Shown: positions 63,691 through 64,000 of the stretch, piece after piece
Position numbering within the stretch: the first letter of the stretch is position 1
Layout: each line of letters starts with the position of its first letter
DNA from: CAYSSJ01 sp964433675
GTDB lineage: Bacteria > Cloacimonadota > Cloacimonadia > Cloacimonadales > TCS61
Direction: 5' to 3'
Assembly (NCBI GenBank): GCA_964433675.1
Contig: CAYSSJ010000003.1
Span: 130,560 to 194,559 of the forward strand
DNA length: 64,000 bases
The notes under the pieces: generated by a model
What the model saw: only the letters and a program-made list of their open reading frames with translations
The model's database searches: none
Told to the model about the DNA's origin: nothing
Program-made: the position numbers and the translations under genes

Positions 63691-63746
63691 CAGACTATTA
63701 TTACTGTCACCGGCAAATCCCTCTCTCAGTTTCTTCTCCCTGCTTT

Positions 63747-63830
63747 TCATACTTCGATACGTCCTGCACCTACTTTCTTTTTTCTTAGTTGGTATAGCCG
63801 GGAAAGTAGGTGCAGGACTACTCAGTATGA
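63747..63830. repeat. Type A palindrome, long internal stem, outer flanks exchanged
   Basis: The inner stem CCTGCACCTAC (63763-63773) and GTAGGTGCAGG (63806-63816) and its loop match 5747-5799 in the same orientation. The outer arms read TCATACTTCGATAC on the left and CTACTCAGTATGA on the right, the reverse of the arrangement at 5733-5815. Confidence 0.8.
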
Positions 63831-63846
63831 CAATTTCTTGTTTCTA

Positions 63847-63940
63847 TTAATTCCGGCGTAGCCAAATTCCCATCAGTTCCGCGAACGAAGTGAGCAAATT
63901 CCACTCTCAGTCTCTCAGTCTCTTCTTGCTCTTCTCAAAA
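63847..63940. repeat. Dispersed repeat containing GCGAAC-GAA-GTGAGC, copy 2
   Basis: This matches 6509-6600 in the same orientation with few changes; the identical core is CGCGAACGAAGTGAGCAAAT. Confidence 0.65.
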
Positions 63941-64000
63941 CTCATATTGTCCAGTCCTAAAATAGTGGACTTTGTGGATAACTTTTGCATGCTATACATA

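Larger units (their letters stand above)
63000..64000. other. Gene-free repeat-rich region at the window end
   Basis: No gene is supported. It contains the right copy of the GTTTAGAG-type direct repeat, an array of hairpins with TTCA/TGAA loops, a type A palindrome with swapped flanks and a second copy of the CGCGAACGAAGTGAGC repeat. The final ~40 bases include a small GTCC/GGAC hairpin. The region may continue beyond the window. Confidence 0.75.

Overview
The window most resembles a chromosomal segment of a Candidatus Cloacimonadota-like or related Fibrobacterota-Chlorobiota-Bacteroidota (FCB) group bacterium. This assignment is inferred from gene content. The DNA is AT-rich, coding starts are preceded by AGGAG-type ribosome binding sites, and at least seven large exported proteins end in the same ~90-residue domain (N-[YH]-P-N-P-F-N-P ... 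SG[VI]Y[FL]YR ... KKM[LI]L[LI]K). That domain is the type IX secretion (Por) C-terminal sorting domain/FlgD-like fold of this phylum group. No transposase, integrase, phage gene or CRISPR array was seen. LAYOUT: 1-3071 holds the 3' end of a secreted multidomain protein and a small outer-membrane-like protein. 3078-5510 (minus) is a copper P-type ATPase. 5511-6760 is a gene-free stretch packed with palindromic repeats. 6761-10405 carries rtcB, an overlapping polyferredoxin gene and a GLUG-repeat lipoprotein. 10559-12886 (minus) is a TPR-fused sigma-54 activator, divergent from a small gene and a 2,465-aa exported GLUG/FN3 protein; a sigma-54-like -24/-12 element lies between them. 21119-34138 encodes a 4,339-aa exported protein: a C39-like cysteine peptidase followed by a long chain of adhesin and FN3 modules. 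Its last 462 codons are, as far as I can read, identical in DNA to the last 462 codons of the 2,465-aa gene. 34139-34659 contains eroded pieces of the rtcB/lipoprotein locus. 34660-38148 has a membrane protein of unknown role, a GAF/HD-GYP phosphodiesterase, tRNA-Arg(TCG) and a TPR protein. 38270-51526 is an extracellular proteolysis block: two tandem M14 carboxypeptidases, a gingipain-type C25 protease and a peptidylarginine-deiminase-like enzyme. 51711-57311 is a TolC/MFP/RND efflux operon, followed by a divergent phosphoglycerate kinase. A minus-strand pair encodes L-asparaginase and a MalY/PatB-type aminotransferase. A PorV/PorQ-like barrel gene sits between repeat-rich gaps that continue to the end. 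HOW THE GENES WORK TOGETHER: the dominant theme is a secreted peptide-degrading surface apparatus. The M14-M14-C25-PAD block matches in content the Porphyromonas gingivalis set of CPG70, gingipains and PPAD, with all catalytic residues recognisable. In parallel, long arginine-rich, lysine-poor inserts sit in the B-C loop of FN3 domains of several of these exported proteins. They are plausible targets for arginine-directed cleavage or citrullination, and this is the most unusual observation here (inference). The two giant surface proteins share a homogenised tail. At least one of them may be under sigma-54 control by the divergent TPR activator. Start codons were moved downstream in several genes where a ribosome binding site and a signal peptide clearly point to a later start.
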